Source: Brassicibacter mesophilus | Lineage (GTDB): Bacteria; Bacillota; Clostridia; Tissierellales; Proteiniboraceae | DNA: 64,000 nucleotides | Assembly (NCBI RefSeq): GCF_050433385.1 | Contig: NZ_JBNPXI010000021.1 | Span: 26,905-90,904 of the forward strand | Reading direction: 5' to 3' | Shown: positions 8,762 through 18,454 of the stretch, in pieces | How the letters are laid out: each line of letters starts with the position of its first letter | Numbering within the stretch: position 1 is the stretch's first letter | Notes under the pieces: generated by a model | What the model was told of the DNA's origin: nothing | Database searches by the model: none | The model's input: the letters and a program-made list of their open reading frames with translations, nothing else | Translations under genes and position numbers: made by a program

Positions 8762-9712
8762 TTATATTACCTTGATACAAAATTCTGGACAACCAGCTGC
8801 ACAATATCCGCACAGTACACATTTCCCTTCAACAACGACGGCTTTATTATCTATTATTTCTATTCCTCCATGCTTACATACCTTTGCGCATTCTCCGCAG
8901 CCTAAACACCAATCTGCTATTTGAAGCTTTCTTGTTTTATTTCCAAGCTTATTTTTGATATCAAGAGGTATATAGCCGTGCTCCATTAGACTTATATTGG
9001 CATCCACTTCTTCAAAGCACTGCATACCTATTGCTATTGAATGTAAGAAAGGAATATTTTTCACAAATTCCATGGCTTGTTCAACACTTTTAATTAAATG
9101 TCCACCACCTAAAGGCTTCATTCCATAGATACCCTTTCCTTTTTTATGAGCCGCTTTAATAGCTTCAATCATATCTGTTACATTTCCATCTTGGATACCT
9201 AATCCCACTTTATTTACAATAGGATGTATAATTTGTAATTCATCATATTTTAATGAGCCTATCACTGCATCAACTCTATGTGTTGACAAACCTGTTGCCC
9301 TAATTATTCCTTTTTCTTTAGCCTTCAAGAAAAATTCTATAGCTTCATAGTGTCCTCTAATAGTATGCTCACTTTCCTGTTCATGTAATAGGAATATATC
9401 TATATAATCAGTATTAAGCTCCTTTAAAGCTTTATTTAAGCTTTTCTCTGCTGTTTCCTTGGAATATGAATATGACTTTGTTGCAATAACATATTTACTT
9501 CGTTCTATATGCTTTAACGCCTCAGCAATATAAGCATAGTTATCATACAATTCAGCTGTATCTAAAAAATTGATTCCTTTATCAAATGCATACTTAATTA
9601 TATCTGCACCTTTGCTTACTGGCAAGTGAGCCTGCAAAGGACTCATTGTCAATGATCCTAGACAAAGTCTAGATACTTCAATACCAGTATTGCCTAGTAT
9701 AGACTTTTGCAT
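8762..9712 (-). CDS. Aldo/keto reductase with C-terminal 2[4Fe-4S] ferredoxin domain
   Basis: 316 residues. The TIM-barrel aldo/keto reductase carries the tetrad D51, Y56, K79 and H110. A ferredoxin domain follows, with CLGCGECAKVCK and CVLCGYCAAGCP, two four-cysteine sets. Such fusions occur in anaerobes and are thought to pass electrons between ferredoxin and an unknown carbonyl substrate. The gene sits within the alaS operon between a membrane protein and ruvX, 12 bases after the former. The substrate cannot be read from sequence. Confidence 0.88.
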   Translation of the reverse strand: MQKSILGNTGIEVSRLCLGSLTMSPLQAHLPVSKGADIIKYAFDKGINFLDTAELYDNYAYIAEALKHIERSKYVIATKSYSYSKETAEKSLNKALKELNTDYIDIFLLHEQESEHTIRGHYEAIEFFLKAKEKGIIRATGLSTHRVDAVIGSLKYDELQIIHPIVNKVGLGIQDGNVTDMIEAIKAAHKKGKGIYGMKPLGGGHLIKSVEQAMEFVKNIPFLHSIAIGMQCFEEVDANISLMEHGYIPLDIKNKLGNKTRKLQIADWCLGCGECAKVCKHGGIEIIDNKAVVVEGKCVLCGYCAAGCPEFCIKVI

Positions 9713-9724
9713 TTTATCACTTCC

Positions 9725-11872
9725 TTAACATTCACTTACTATTACTTCGTATAATAACGCTACTGTTATATATATACTAGATATAGCCGCAAGTAAGATA
9801 CCTGAATCATTTACTAAAAGTCCAACAATAACTCCAAGTAATGCTGATATTAGACCTGAAGCAAAAAACTTATTTATATCGAATAATTTGAATAACGTAG
9901 TCTTAAAAAACTTAATTAGTATTGATATAATAACGATACAGGTAAATATCACCTTTGACCATATTGACACTCCAATGAGCTTTATATTCATCTGCAGCTT
10001 TCTTATAATAACATTAATCAGAGATGCTGGGCCATTCTTAAAAACCATCATCAAAGTTTGACCCAAATGTGTCGGGTTCGGATTTATATAGATATCAATT
10101 ATCCCCATTAAAACTATTATCATTACAACGGAAATTACCATTAACAATATTCTTTTGAAGTCAATTTTCACATCAAAAATTAACAATGTAAGTACTATAG
10201 AAGCAAACAATACAGAAATAGTACCTCCTACATTGGCACCCAAATTAGGATGTGCGACTAGCAAAATACATATTGGTAAAAAGACTAACACAATTTTATG
10301 TCGTCTGACTTTGTCTAAGAAAAATACTATAGACAATATTAATACTGCCAGAAATACTCCTACAAGTTCATTACCTACACCAAAGTATCTTGCTCCAATT
10401 ATTGGGTCATATCCAAGTATAGAATATTTAGTTAACTTCCCTCCAATGGCTATATCTATAGACAAAATTATAAAAGTCAATAAAATAATGGAAAATAACC
10501 TATATTGTCTTTTAATCTTATAACTCATTAAGAAGAGAACTAAAACAATAGCAGTGACAGCTAGCATAAAAGCAGTGGCATTATTTATACTAAAGATTGA
10601 CACTAGTAAAAATGATAGTGGTAATATTAATAAAATCAACAATATAGCGCTTATCAGTTTCTTAATTTTTTTGTTAACAATATCACTTAATACAAGAATA
10701 AGCATAGATATTATTAAACTAACTATTACAATTATGCTATAAGTAGTTAAAAAAGGTGATCTAAGCTTGGATATAATATTTGTCTTCTGATTCAAATTAT
10801 ATATATAGTTAAAACTACTGTTTTCGTAATTTACAGACATAGCATGACCGACAAAATTGTCTGAGTCTGTACCAAGGTAATTAGTAATAGTTGGCGCTAT
10901 ATCTAAATTTGCAACTATTCCATTCCTTCTTGTTGTTCCAGAAGTCAGTATTCCTTTAGTGATCTCTTTTTCCCATACTACTATAGGTGACAGCTTACTT
11001 GCATCAACTTTTTCATCTGGTGCATTAGGACTTATAATCATCATCATAGAATTATCTTTATCAATTGAATTATATAATTCTCTAATAAAATCATCTATAT
11101 CACGTAAAATTCGCTTTCTATGAGTAACATACATTTCATCAGTTAGTTCTCCACTATAAGAGAACAGTCTATCTAAATCTCCAGTATCTATTACAATGAG
11201 TGATGCATTTTGACTTGTTTCATTGATTTCAGTAATTAGCTTATCGTAATTAGTTTTAAAACCAAATGGGTATTGATCATCCTCTACTGTTATATAGTCA
11301 ACATTGCCGTAATCTATTAACCCCTTACTGTCAACAGCTATTAATCCACTAGTTCTAACAAAACTATCAGCAGTATCTGAGTTCCCAAATACTGCTGTCT
11401 TAAGACCACTATTATGTAGGTTATCTCCTAAAGCCCCTATATATGGAGCATATGATTTATCCTTGTTCAAGCTCAATAATTTATTGATATCAATATTTGC
11501 AATTTCATGACCTTTACCTATTAGTCCAGTTCTTCTTTGATATATAGCAATTTTTTCTTTATCTAGATTAAAAAACTTCGAAGTACCATAATTTGCATAT
11601 GCCTTTGAAGAAGCATTGATAGTTACATATCCTTCTGCGCCCTTATACCCTATTGCTCCTCTTGTGTTCATAAGTCCTAAGCTTCCATATTTAATTATAT
11701 CGTTTAAGTTGTCCATTTGTTTGATGTCCTGTAAAGACAATCTATTGGCAACGATCACGTAAACTTTTTTAGAATTACTTTCATCACTTACAGAATGAGC
11801 GAATCCTGATATAAAAATAGATGATAACACAACGAGCAGAATCCACATCCTCTTTTGTATATTTTGTATCAA
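9725..11872 (-). CDS. Membrane protein with alkaline-phosphatase-like ectodomain
   Basis: 715 residues. A signal/anchor segment (about 10-26) precedes an extracellular domain of about 330 residues that resembles the alkaline phosphatase/sulfatase superfamily (VYVIVANRLSLQD, LIVIDTGDLDRL, a C-terminal LDIAPTITNYLG block). About ten membrane segments follow from residue 370 to the end. The typical catalytic Ser/Thr-metal motif is not obvious, so it may be a binding or degenerate domain. The start is a TTG after AGGAG. It lies between ireB and the AKR in the alaS operon. Function unknown. Confidence 0.7.
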   Translation of the reverse strand: MIQNIQKRMWILLVVLSSIFISGFAHSVSDESNSKKVYVIVANRLSLQDIKQMDNLNDIIKYGSLGLMNTRGAIGYKGAEGYVTINASSKAYANYGTSKFFNLDKEKIAIYQRRTGLIGKGHEIANIDINKLLSLNKDKSYAPYIGALGDNLHNSGLKTAVFGNSDTADSFVRTSGLIAVDSKGLIDYGNVDYITVEDDQYPFGFKTNYDKLITEINETSQNASLIVIDTGDLDRLFSYSGELTDEMYVTHRKRILRDIDDFIRELYNSIDKDNSMMMIISPNAPDEKVDASKLSPIVVWEKEITKGILTSGTTRRNGIVANLDIAPTITNYLGTDSDNFVGHAMSVNYENSSFNYIYNLNQKTNIISKLRSPFLTTYSIIVIVSLIISMLILVLSDIVNKKIKKLISAILLILLILPLSFLLVSIFSINNATAFMLAVTAIVLVLFLMSYKIKRQYRLFSIILLTFIILSIDIAIGGKLTKYSILGYDPIIGARYFGVGNELVGVFLAVLILSIVFFLDKVRRHKIVLVFLPICILLVAHPNLGANVGGTISVLFASIVLTLLIFDVKIDFKRILLMVISVVMIIVLMGIIDIYINPNPTHLGQTLMMVFKNGPASLINVIIRKLQMNIKLIGVSIWSKVIFTCIVIISILIKFFKTTLFKLFDINKFFASGLISALLGVIVGLLVNDSGILLAAISSIYITVALLYEVIVSEC

Positions 11873-11886
11873 TTGTACCTCTCCTA

Positions 11887-12141
11887 TTACCTTTTTTCTA
11901 GGTATTTTTTTAATATCTCCTCTAGCAACTCATCTCTTTCAAGCTTTCTTATCAATGTTCTAGCATTATTATGACTAGTAATATAAGTAGGATCGCCAGA
12001 TAATATGTATCCTATTATTTGATTAATAGGACTATATCCTTTCTCCTCAAGAGCCGCATATACAGTGAATAAAATCTCTTGAGCATCTTTCTTGTTATCT
12101 TTAGCAACATTGAATTTCATAGTTTGATTAGTATCTTTCAT
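11887..12141 (-). CDS. ireB: IreB-family regulatory phosphoprotein (DUF965)
   Basis: 84-residue protein matching the IreB/YrzL family, with MKFN near the start, GYSPINQIIGYILSGDPTYITSH-type conserved core, and the HNNARTLIRKLERDELLEE tail. In Enterococcus faecalis IreB is a target of the Ser/Thr kinase IreK and affects cephalosporin tolerance. I chose the ATG at 12141, which has a GGGGGTG site six bases away, over a GTG that lies inside that site. Its place directly after alaS is conserved in Firmicutes. Confidence 0.88.
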   Translation of the reverse strand: MKDTNQTMKFNVAKDNKKDAQEILFTVYAALEEKGYSPINQIIGYILSGDPTYITSHNNARTLIRKLERDELLEEILKKYLEKR

Positions 12142-12210
12142 GCAAAACACCCCCTTATATATTTATATCATATATTATAATTTTGTATACTGCTTGTATA
12201 AAATTATCTA

Positions 12211-12247
12211 CTGTCCAGCAAGTATAATGCTTTAACCTACTGGACAG
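12211..12247 (-). repeat. Inverted repeat after alaS
   Basis: CTGTCCAG (12211-12218) and CTGGACAG (12240-12247) form an 8-bp stem with a 21-nt loop between alaS and ireB. No strong U tract follows, so it is more likely a processing or partial terminator hairpin. Confidence 0.45.
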
Positions 12248-12254
12248 CATTTTA

Positions 12255-14894
12255 CTATCTTAGTTGTGATTTAATAATATCTGATACTTGACTAAGTGCA
12301 AAATCTACTTTTAGTGGATCCTTTCCTCCTGCTTGTGCCATATCTGGACGGCCACCGCCTCCACCACCAGTTAATTTAGCTACTTCTCTTATTATATTTC
12401 CAGCATGAATGCCTTTATTTAACAAGTCTTTTGTAACCATAGCAATAAATGACACTTTTTCATCGTTTACTGAACCTAATACTATTATTACAGAGTCCAT
12501 CATATCTTTTATCTTATCACCTAACTGTCTTAAGTTATTTCCGTCCATACCATCAATTCTTTTGCAAATTACATTCATATCCTCTATCTTATAGTTATCC
12601 TTAATTATATCATCAACTTTTGATAAAGCCAACTCAGACTTTATTTTTTCAACTTCTTTTTCTAGATTTTTGGTTTCTTCGCTAATAATTTGTACTCTAT
12701 TTATTATATCCTTTTTGTTTGTTTTTAATATATCAGCTATTTGTGTTATCTGAGTCTCAATATCATTCATATACTCATATACTTTATTTCCAGTAATAGC
12801 TTCAATTCTTCTAACACCAGATGCTATACCTGATTCGCTTAGTATCTTAAATAATCCAATTTGACTTGAATTGCTTACATGTGTACCTCCACATAGCTCC
12901 TTACTATACTCTCCAATCATAACTAATCTTACAACTTCACCGTATTTTTCATCAAATAATGCAGCTGCACCTAGTTTTCTTGCTTCATCAAGTGTAGTTT
13001 CAATTATTTTTACATCCAATCCTTCTAATATCTTTGAGTTAACAATTTTCTCTATTGTAGAAAGTTCTTCATTTGTCAAGCTTTCGAAATGAGTAAAATC
13101 AAATCTTAAGCGGTCTGATAAAACAAGTGAACCTGCTTGATTAACATGTTCTCCAAGAACTTCTTTAAGAGCTTTATGAAGTAAATGAGTAACAGAATGG
13201 TTTCTTGCAGTATCTAGTCTTCTAGACTTATTCACCTTTGCAAATACCTCTGCCCCATTACTCAGGCTTCCCTCAACAACTTCTACAACATGAAGAATCT
13301 TTCCTCCACTAACTTTTTTAGTATCTTTTACGTTTGCTAAAAATCCATCTCCTCTAATTATTCCAGTATCTCCTGTTTGTCCTCCACCTTCTGGATAGAA
13401 TGGAGTTTTATCTAAGAGTACAACACCTTCTTCATTTGCAGATAGTTTTTCTACAGAACTATCATCTCTTATTAAAGCAATAACTTTTGATTTCATTTCA
13501 ATATTATTGTATCCATCAAACTCTGTTTGTACATCTGTACCAATCATAGTAAAGCCGTCATTGCTCCACGCTTGATTATCTCCTTCTTCTCTTGCTTTTC
13601 TTGCTCTTTCTCTCTGCTTATCCATTTCAATATTAAATCCTTGTTCGTCAACAGATAAATTGTGTTCAGACAATATTTCTTTTGTTAAGTCAAGAGGAAA
13701 GCCATAAGTATCATATAATTTAAATGCACTCTCACCATCTAATACCATAGTTCCCTGTTTTCTGATTTTTTCAATATAGTCATTTAATATATTTATACCC
13801 TGATCTATTGTCTCTTGAAACTTTTCTTCTTCAATTTTTATTATTTTTTTAATTTGAGCTTCTCTTTCTCTAAGTTCAGGATAAACATCTTCCCAAAGCT
13901 CAATGACATTTGACAATAACTCACTTAAAAAATCATCATGAATTCCTAAAAGCTTCCCATGTCTTGATGCTCTTCTAATTAGTCTTCTTAATACATATCC
14001 TCTACCTTCATTGCTTGGTATTATGCCATCTGATACCATAAATGTCATAGCTCTTAAGTGGTCTGTTATTACTCTTATTGACATATCACTTTTTGGGTTA
14101 TTGCCATATACTGCACCACTTTTCTTTTCAACAACATTTAATAATCGTCTTATTACATCAACTTCAAAAATATTTTCTGCTCCTTGCATTATTGCAGCCA
14201 TTCTTTCTAGTCCCATTCCAGTATCAATATTTGGATTTGGAAGTAGATTGTAATTACCATTCTCATCTTTGTCATATTGTGAAAATACAAGGTTCCATAC
14301 CTCTACATATCTATCACAGTCACACCCTGGCTTGCAATTATCGCTTCCACAGCCATATTTTTCTCCTCTATCTATATATATTTCTGAACATGGCCCACAA
14401 GGCCCCACTTCTAACTCCCAAAAGTTATCTTCTTTTCCTAGCTTCACTATCCTATCCTTACTTACGCCTATATTCTTGCTCCATATTTCATATGCTTCAT
14501 CATCGTCATGATATACAGAAACCCATAATTTTTCTTCCGGCACAGACATTCTATCTGTCATAAACTCCCATGCCCATTGGATAGCTTCTTTTTTGAAGTA
14601 ATCTCCAAAAGAGAAATTACCAAGCATTTCAAAAAATGTTCCATGCCTTGAAGTTTTACCTACATTCTCAATATCTCCAGTTCTAACACATTTTTGGCAT
14701 GTAGTCATTCTTTTTCTTGGAGGCTCTTGTATTCCAGTAAAATAAGGCTTTAAAGGTGCCATACCTGCATTGATTATTAGTAAACTCTTATCGTTTTTAG
14801 GAACTAAAGAAAAGCTAGGTGCAACTAAGTGTTCTTTTTCATTAAAAAAATCTAGAAATTGTTTTCTTATTTCATGTAGTCCTGTATTATTCAT
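12255..14894 (-). CDS. alaS: Alanyl-tRNA synthetase
   Basis: Charges tRNA-Ala. The 879 residues contain the class II catalytic core (N-terminal 450), the editing domain with the zinc motifs HSVTHLLH and CGGTH, a coiled-coil segment, and a C-Ala domain ending near GGGGGGRPDMAQAGG. Length is normal. The start has GGAAGGAG. Expression is controlled by the T-box leader directly upstream and a consensus promoter. Confidence 0.98.
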   Translation of the reverse strand: MNNTGLHEIRKQFLDFFNEKEHLVAPSFSLVPKNDKSLLIINAGMAPLKPYFTGIQEPPRKRMTTCQKCVRTGDIENVGKTSRHGTFFEMLGNFSFGDYFKKEAIQWAWEFMTDRMSVPEEKLWVSVYHDDDEAYEIWSKNIGVSKDRIVKLGKEDNFWELEVGPCGPCSEIYIDRGEKYGCGSDNCKPGCDCDRYVEVWNLVFSQYDKDENGNYNLLPNPNIDTGMGLERMAAIMQGAENIFEVDVIRRLLNVVEKKSGAVYGNNPKSDMSIRVITDHLRAMTFMVSDGIIPSNEGRGYVLRRLIRRASRHGKLLGIHDDFLSELLSNVIELWEDVYPELREREAQIKKIIKIEEEKFQETIDQGINILNDYIEKIRKQGTMVLDGESAFKLYDTYGFPLDLTKEILSEHNLSVDEQGFNIEMDKQRERARKAREEGDNQAWSNDGFTMIGTDVQTEFDGYNNIEMKSKVIALIRDDSSVEKLSANEEGVVLLDKTPFYPEGGGQTGDTGIIRGDGFLANVKDTKKVSGGKILHVVEVVEGSLSNGAEVFAKVNKSRRLDTARNHSVTHLLHKALKEVLGEHVNQAGSLVLSDRLRFDFTHFESLTNEELSTIEKIVNSKILEGLDVKIIETTLDEARKLGAAALFDEKYGEVVRLVMIGEYSKELCGGTHVSNSSQIGLFKILSESGIASGVRRIEAITGNKVYEYMNDIETQITQIADILKTNKKDIINRVQIISEETKNLEKEVEKIKSELALSKVDDIIKDNYKIEDMNVICKRIDGMDGNNLRQLGDKIKDMMDSVIIVLGSVNDEKVSFIAMVTKDLLNKGIHAGNIIREVAKLTGGGGGGRPDMAQAGGKDPLKVDFALSQVSDIIKSQLR

Positions 14895-14925
14895 AGTATT
14901 TCTCCTTCCATATTTAAATTTGAAT

Positions 14926-15205
14926 ATAAAAAAACCCGCCCCTGCGTTAGGGACGAGTTTACCCGCGGTACCACCCTATTTACTAAAATAGTCACTTAAT
15001 AAGATAACGGATTAACCGAAAGCCTCTACTATAGTTTCAAAGCTTTAACTTAAGGGCTGCTTCAATATATTTATCTAAACACCTTCCAGCCAAGGGCGTT
15101 CTCTCTATGAGATTCAATATATTTACTATTCCCTGTCACAGTTTTTTACATTTATATTTTTATTACATAGACAATAACACTATTGCCTATATAACTCTTC
15201 CATAG
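14926..15205 (-). promoter_or_regulatory. Alanine T-box riboswitch leader of alaS
   Basis: On the minus strand the T-box sequence AGGGTGGTACCGCGGG lies at 14961-14977. It is followed by a terminator stem (CTCGTCCCT with AGGGGCGGG, 14936-14956) and a run of eight T. Upstream is the Stem I region with GAAGCAGCC at about 15055-15063. The GCA there (15058-15060) is a good alanine specifier, with GCC as an alternative. The mechanism is antitermination when uncharged tRNA-Ala binds. Confidence 0.93.
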
Positions 15206-15210
15206 ATAGG

Positions 15211-15239
15211 ATTATAATTAAAAAGTTATATTTTGTCAA
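15211..15239 (-). promoter_or_regulatory. Consensus sigma-A promoter of alaS
   Basis: TTGACA (15234-15239) and TATAAT (15211-15216) are separated by exactly 17 bases on the minus strand. Both boxes match the housekeeping consensus perfectly, just upstream of the T-box leader. Confidence 0.93.
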
Positions 15240-15243
15240 TACA

Positions 15244-16422
15244 CTAAACTTTCGATAATTTTTCTACAATAAATCCAGAAGTAATTTTTATAATAGCTGC
15301 TAGAGGTACAGCTAAAAGCATACCTAAAATTCCAAAATAACTTCCACCAATTAATAAAGCTAGCATTACAATAACAGGATGTAGTCCTACACTTTCTCCT
15401 ACTATCTTAGGAGCAACAATATTACCTTCAAGCTGTTGTATAACAACAAATACTATTATTACCCATACTGCTTTTATTGGACTTTCCAGTAATGCGAATA
15501 GTAGTGCAGGCAATATTCCTATTATAGGACCAAAATAAGGTATTATGTCAGCTATACCAGCTACCATACCAATAATGATTGCAAAATCTACTCCGATAAT
15601 CAATAATCCTATAGTAGTCGCAACTCCAACAAATGCTGCTACTATTAATTGTCCTCTAATAAATTTACTAAGAACAGAGTCTATTTCTCTACTTAATCTT
15701 AGAGTATCATTTCTATATTTTTTAGGTATTAATAAATATATTTTTTTCTTAAAATACTCTTTATCCTTTAAGAAATAGAATGTTAATATTGGAATAATAA
15801 CTAAACTAACTACTTTAGAAAAAGTTTTAATTACTGAATTAGTTAATCCTTTTAATGAACTGATAATTATAGATTGGAATCTGTTTAGATTTTCTAACAA
15901 CACCTCTCTAATACCATTAAATTCAGGCGGTAAATTTTCTAGCTGGCTAGAGTATTTGATATAAAGTTCATTGAAAAAGTCATATATTTTATTAAATTGC
16001 GTTGGTAAAACTTTTGCTAAGCTTTGGAATTCACTTGCAAGCTTTGGAACTATAGAAAAAGAGACTATAAGTATAAATGCTACTAGTATGAGATATACCA
16101 ATAATACGCTTAAAGATCTTGATACTCTCTTCCTCTCAATAATATTAACAAGAGGATTTAGTAGATAAGCTAATATTATAGAGTAAAAGACTAGCATTAA
16201 TATTTGAGTTAGGCTGCTAGGTCCTTTAAATAAGTTGTAAATAGCGACAAGAAAAATGACTGCTATTATAGTGTTTATAACCGCTTTTCTACTAATAACA
16301 AACTTCTTACCTTCTTGCACATGTTTGTTCCCAATATTTATTAAAAAATATATACCTAATCCAAGTAAAATAGTTAGAAAGATAGAACGCAAATATCCAG
16401 ATAATATTAGTATGTAATCCAT
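15244..16422 (-). CDS. AI-2E family transporter (PerM-like permease)
   Basis: 392-residue membrane protein with about eight membrane segments and the central hydrophilic coiled region of the AI-2E/PerM family. The signature region runs through ADIIPYFGPIIGILPA to GLHPVIVMLALLIGG. Some relatives move sodium/protons or quorum signals, but most have no known substrate. The start has GGGGGT. It is separated from the alaS leader by only a few bases and shares no obvious function with its neighbours. Confidence 0.9.
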   Translation of the reverse strand: MDYILILSGYLRSIFLTILLGLGIYFLINIGNKHVQEGKKFVISRKAVINTIIAVIFLVAIYNLFKGPSSLTQILMLVFYSIILAYLLNPLVNIIERKRVSRSLSVLLVYLILVAFILIVSFSIVPKLASEFQSLAKVLPTQFNKIYDFFNELYIKYSSQLENLPPEFNGIREVLLENLNRFQSIIISSLKGLTNSVIKTFSKVVSLVIIPILTFYFLKDKEYFKKKIYLLIPKKYRNDTLRLSREIDSVLSKFIRGQLIVAAFVGVATTIGLLIIGVDFAIIIGMVAGIADIIPYFGPIIGILPALLFALLESPIKAVWVIIVFVVIQQLEGNIVAPKIVGESVGLHPVIVMLALLIGGSYFGILGMLLAVPLAAIIKITSGFIVEKLSKV

Positions 16423-16442
16423 ATTTTACCCCCTTACTGTTA

Positions 16443-16468
16443 ATTAAAAGGCAGCTAAGCTGCCCTTT
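16443..16468 (-). terminator. Terminator after the small glycine/methionine-rich gene
   Basis: GGCAGC-TAA-GCTGCC hairpin (16450-16464) followed by TTTTAATTAA on the minus strand, immediately after the stop at 16467. Confidence 0.75.
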
Positions 16469-16628
16469 AAAACAAACCAATGTTACTAATCATATTAGAC
16501 ATCATTCTTCTGCTAATTTTCATCATTCTTTTTCTTTGTCTAGGACTCATTCTGTTCATAGCATACATGCTCGCAGTTGCTCCTACTAGGCTCCCTGCAA
16601 TTATGCCTGATACAAATTTTCCTCTCAT
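16467..16628 (-). CDS. Small hypothetical protein with membrane-like N-terminus
   Basis: A 53-residue gene that I read directly. It starts ATG AGA GGA AAA TTT after AGAGGTG and ends with TAA at 16467. The first 24 residues are a Gly/Ala-rich hydrophobic segment (FVSGIIAGSLVGATASMYA) and the rest is basic and Met-rich (PRQRKRMMKISRRMMSN). This resembles the short YtxH-like or single-pass proteins common in Clostridia. It has its own ribosome site and terminator. Function unknown. Confidence 0.72.
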   Translation of the reverse strand: MRGKFVSGIIAGSLVGATASMYAMNRMSPRQRKRMMKISRRMMSNMISNIGLF

Positions 16629-16676
16629 TTTATCACCTCTTTTATAGGGTATATATACTTAGTTTAATACATTTTT

Positions 16677-17213
16677 CTAAAGTAATTCTAGTAGTTTCTT
16701 GTAATCTTCCTTATATTTGTCAAATTCACACTTCAATTTTTCGTTTATAACTAAAGCGTCTTCGCCAAAGGTTATTCCATTTTTGTAAGGAAGAATATTT
16801 CTACCTTCTTTAATGTCCTGTATTAACCCATCTGTTAATATAAATCCTATAATTTTTCCCTTTGTTTCATCAATTAATATATCTTTAATTAACCCTAGAC
16901 TCTCACCATTTTCTGTAAGAACTTCTTCATCAGATAATTTTTTTTGGTTATTTATGATTTCATCTAATTCAGGTATAACTTTAGCTTTTTCAATTACTCT
17001 ATCATTAACCACAATAACCGCATCTTTTCCAATAGACTCAACATCACTAAATTTAATTACTTTGGCTTCTCTAAAAAGTCCTCCCTCACTAACCAGAAAG
17101 GCCAATACTCTAAATTTTTTTTTAGAATATATTACGTCCTTTATGGAAGCTATTTTATTACCATCTTTTTTACTTAAAATAGGAAGTCCTATAAGGTCAC
17201 TTTCTTTTCTCAC
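16677..17213 (-). CDS. PRC-barrel domain protein
   Basis: 178 residues with two PRC-barrel-like repeats, each with a small beta-barrel pattern (about 4-75, LIGLPILSKKDGNKIASIKD; about 95-165, ESLGLIKDILIDETKGKIIGF). Such proteins bind RNA-processing or photosynthetic partners in other organisms; in Clostridia the role is unknown. The start is a GTG eight bases after GAGAGG. It lies directly downstream of mnmA and may be co-transcribed. Confidence 0.8.
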   Translation of the reverse strand: MRKESDLIGLPILSKKDGNKIASIKDVIYSKKKFRVLAFLVSEGGLFREAKVIKFSDVESIGKDAVIVVNDRVIEKAKVIPELDEIINNQKKLSDEEVLTENGESLGLIKDILIDETKGKIIGFILTDGLIQDIKEGRNILPYKNGITFGEDALVINEKLKCEFDKYKEDYKKLLELL

Positions 17214-17267
17214 TACTACAACCTCTCTTTATTTTCTTTATATATATTATTCCACATTCGCGACCTA

Positions 17268-18362
17268 TTATTTGATTTTTTTTAGAATAGTTCCTCCACC
17301 AACTAAAACATCTCCATCATAAAAAACTGCTGCTTGTCCTGGTGTTATGGCTCTTACAGGTTCATCAAAAATAACTTTTATCATGTCTTCCTTGACTGGA
17401 AATAATGTTGCATTAGTCTCTTTTGCAGCATATCTTATTTTTGCCTTTACTCTCATTGGGTTGCTCAAGGTATTAATAGATATGAAGTTGACATCATCGA
17501 CAATTAATTCAGTTCCAAAAACATCCTGTGCATCTCCAATAATAACTTTATTAGTTTTAACATCTATATCTACTACATAAACAGGCTTTCCAACGGCGAG
17601 TCCTAAACCTTTTCTTTGTCCGATAGTATAATTTGTGATACCCTTGTGTTTTCCAAGAATGTTTCCTTTTGTATCAACAAAATTCCCAGGCTTAATATCA
17701 TAGCCAGCATTTTCTTTGATGAACTTTCCATAATCATCATCCTGAACAAAACATATTTCTTGGCTATCAGGCTTTTCAGCAACTATTAATCCTAGATCAC
17801 GTGCTATACTTCTTACTTCATCCTTGTTATTGAAATCGCCAAGAGGCATCAATGTGTGTTTTAACTGTTCTTGAGTCAAGTTATACAAAGCATATGTCTG
17901 ATCCTTTTCAACAGCATCCGACTTTCTTAGTAAAAATCTATTTTTTTCTTCATCATATGAAACTTTGGCATAGTGTCCAGTTGATACATAATATGCATCT
18001 AGTGAAAAGGCTCTTCTCATCAGTTCTTCAAACTTCACGTGTCTATTGCATGCGATACATGGGTTAGGTGTTCTCCCACGACCATATTCGTCTATAAAAT
18101 AATCAATTACTTTTTCTTTAAAAATCTCTTTAAAATTCATTACATAAAAAGGTATATTTAATTTATTAGCTACCATTCTTGCATCTTCAACAGCAGAAAG
18201 CGAGCAACAGCCGCCTTCCTTTTCAACTGCATCTATGGCTTTATCCTGCCAAATCTGCATAGTTACTCCAATCACATCATAACCTTGTTTCTTTAATAGA
18301 TACGCAGCAACTGAGCTATCTACTCCACCGCTCATCCCGATGACAACTTTTCTTTTGTCCAT
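17268..18362 (-). CDS. mnmA: tRNA 2-thiouridylase MnmA
   Basis: Makes 2-thiouridine at position 34 of tRNAs for Lys, Glu and Gln using sulfur from IscS. The PP-loop GMSGGVDSS near the N-terminus, the catalytic cysteine in NPCIACN and the second in EICFVQDD are present. I start at the ATG at 18362 with GAGGTG five bases upstream, not at the 21-base-longer frame. It follows the iscS-iscU genes, so sulfur donor and user are neighbours. Confidence 0.95.
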   Translation of the reverse strand: MDKRKVVIGMSGGVDSSVAAYLLKKQGYDVIGVTMQIWQDKAIDAVEKEGGCCSLSAVEDARMVANKLNIPFYVMNFKEIFKEKVIDYFIDEYGRGRTPNPCIACNRHVKFEELMRRAFSLDAYYVSTGHYAKVSYDEEKNRFLLRKSDAVEKDQTYALYNLTQEQLKHTLMPLGDFNNKDEVRSIARDLGLIVAEKPDSQEICFVQDDDYGKFIKENAGYDIKPGNFVDTKGNILGKHKGITNYTIGQRKGLGLAVGKPVYVVDIDVKTNKVIIGDAQDVFGTELIVDDVNFISINTLSNPMRVKAKIRYAAKETNATLFPVKEDMIKVIFDEPVRAITPGQAAVFYDGDVLVGGGTILKKIK

Positions 18363-18426
18363 TTTTTCACCTCTTTTACTCAATTACATATAATTTAACA
18401 TAAATCATAAATTTTTAAAATATCAA

Positions 18427-18454
18427 ATAAAGCTACTGTAAAAACAGTAGCTTT
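18427..18454 (-). terminator. Terminator after iscU
   Basis: AAAGCTACTGT (18429-18439) pairs with 18444-18454 around AAAA, with a T-rich stretch following on the minus strand. It separates the isc genes from mnmA. Confidence 0.8.

Noticed and set aside
14078..14563. 161-codon plus-strand frame opposite alaS
   Set aside because: It is antisense to strongly conserved alaS sequence, has no ribosome site and low-complexity composition.
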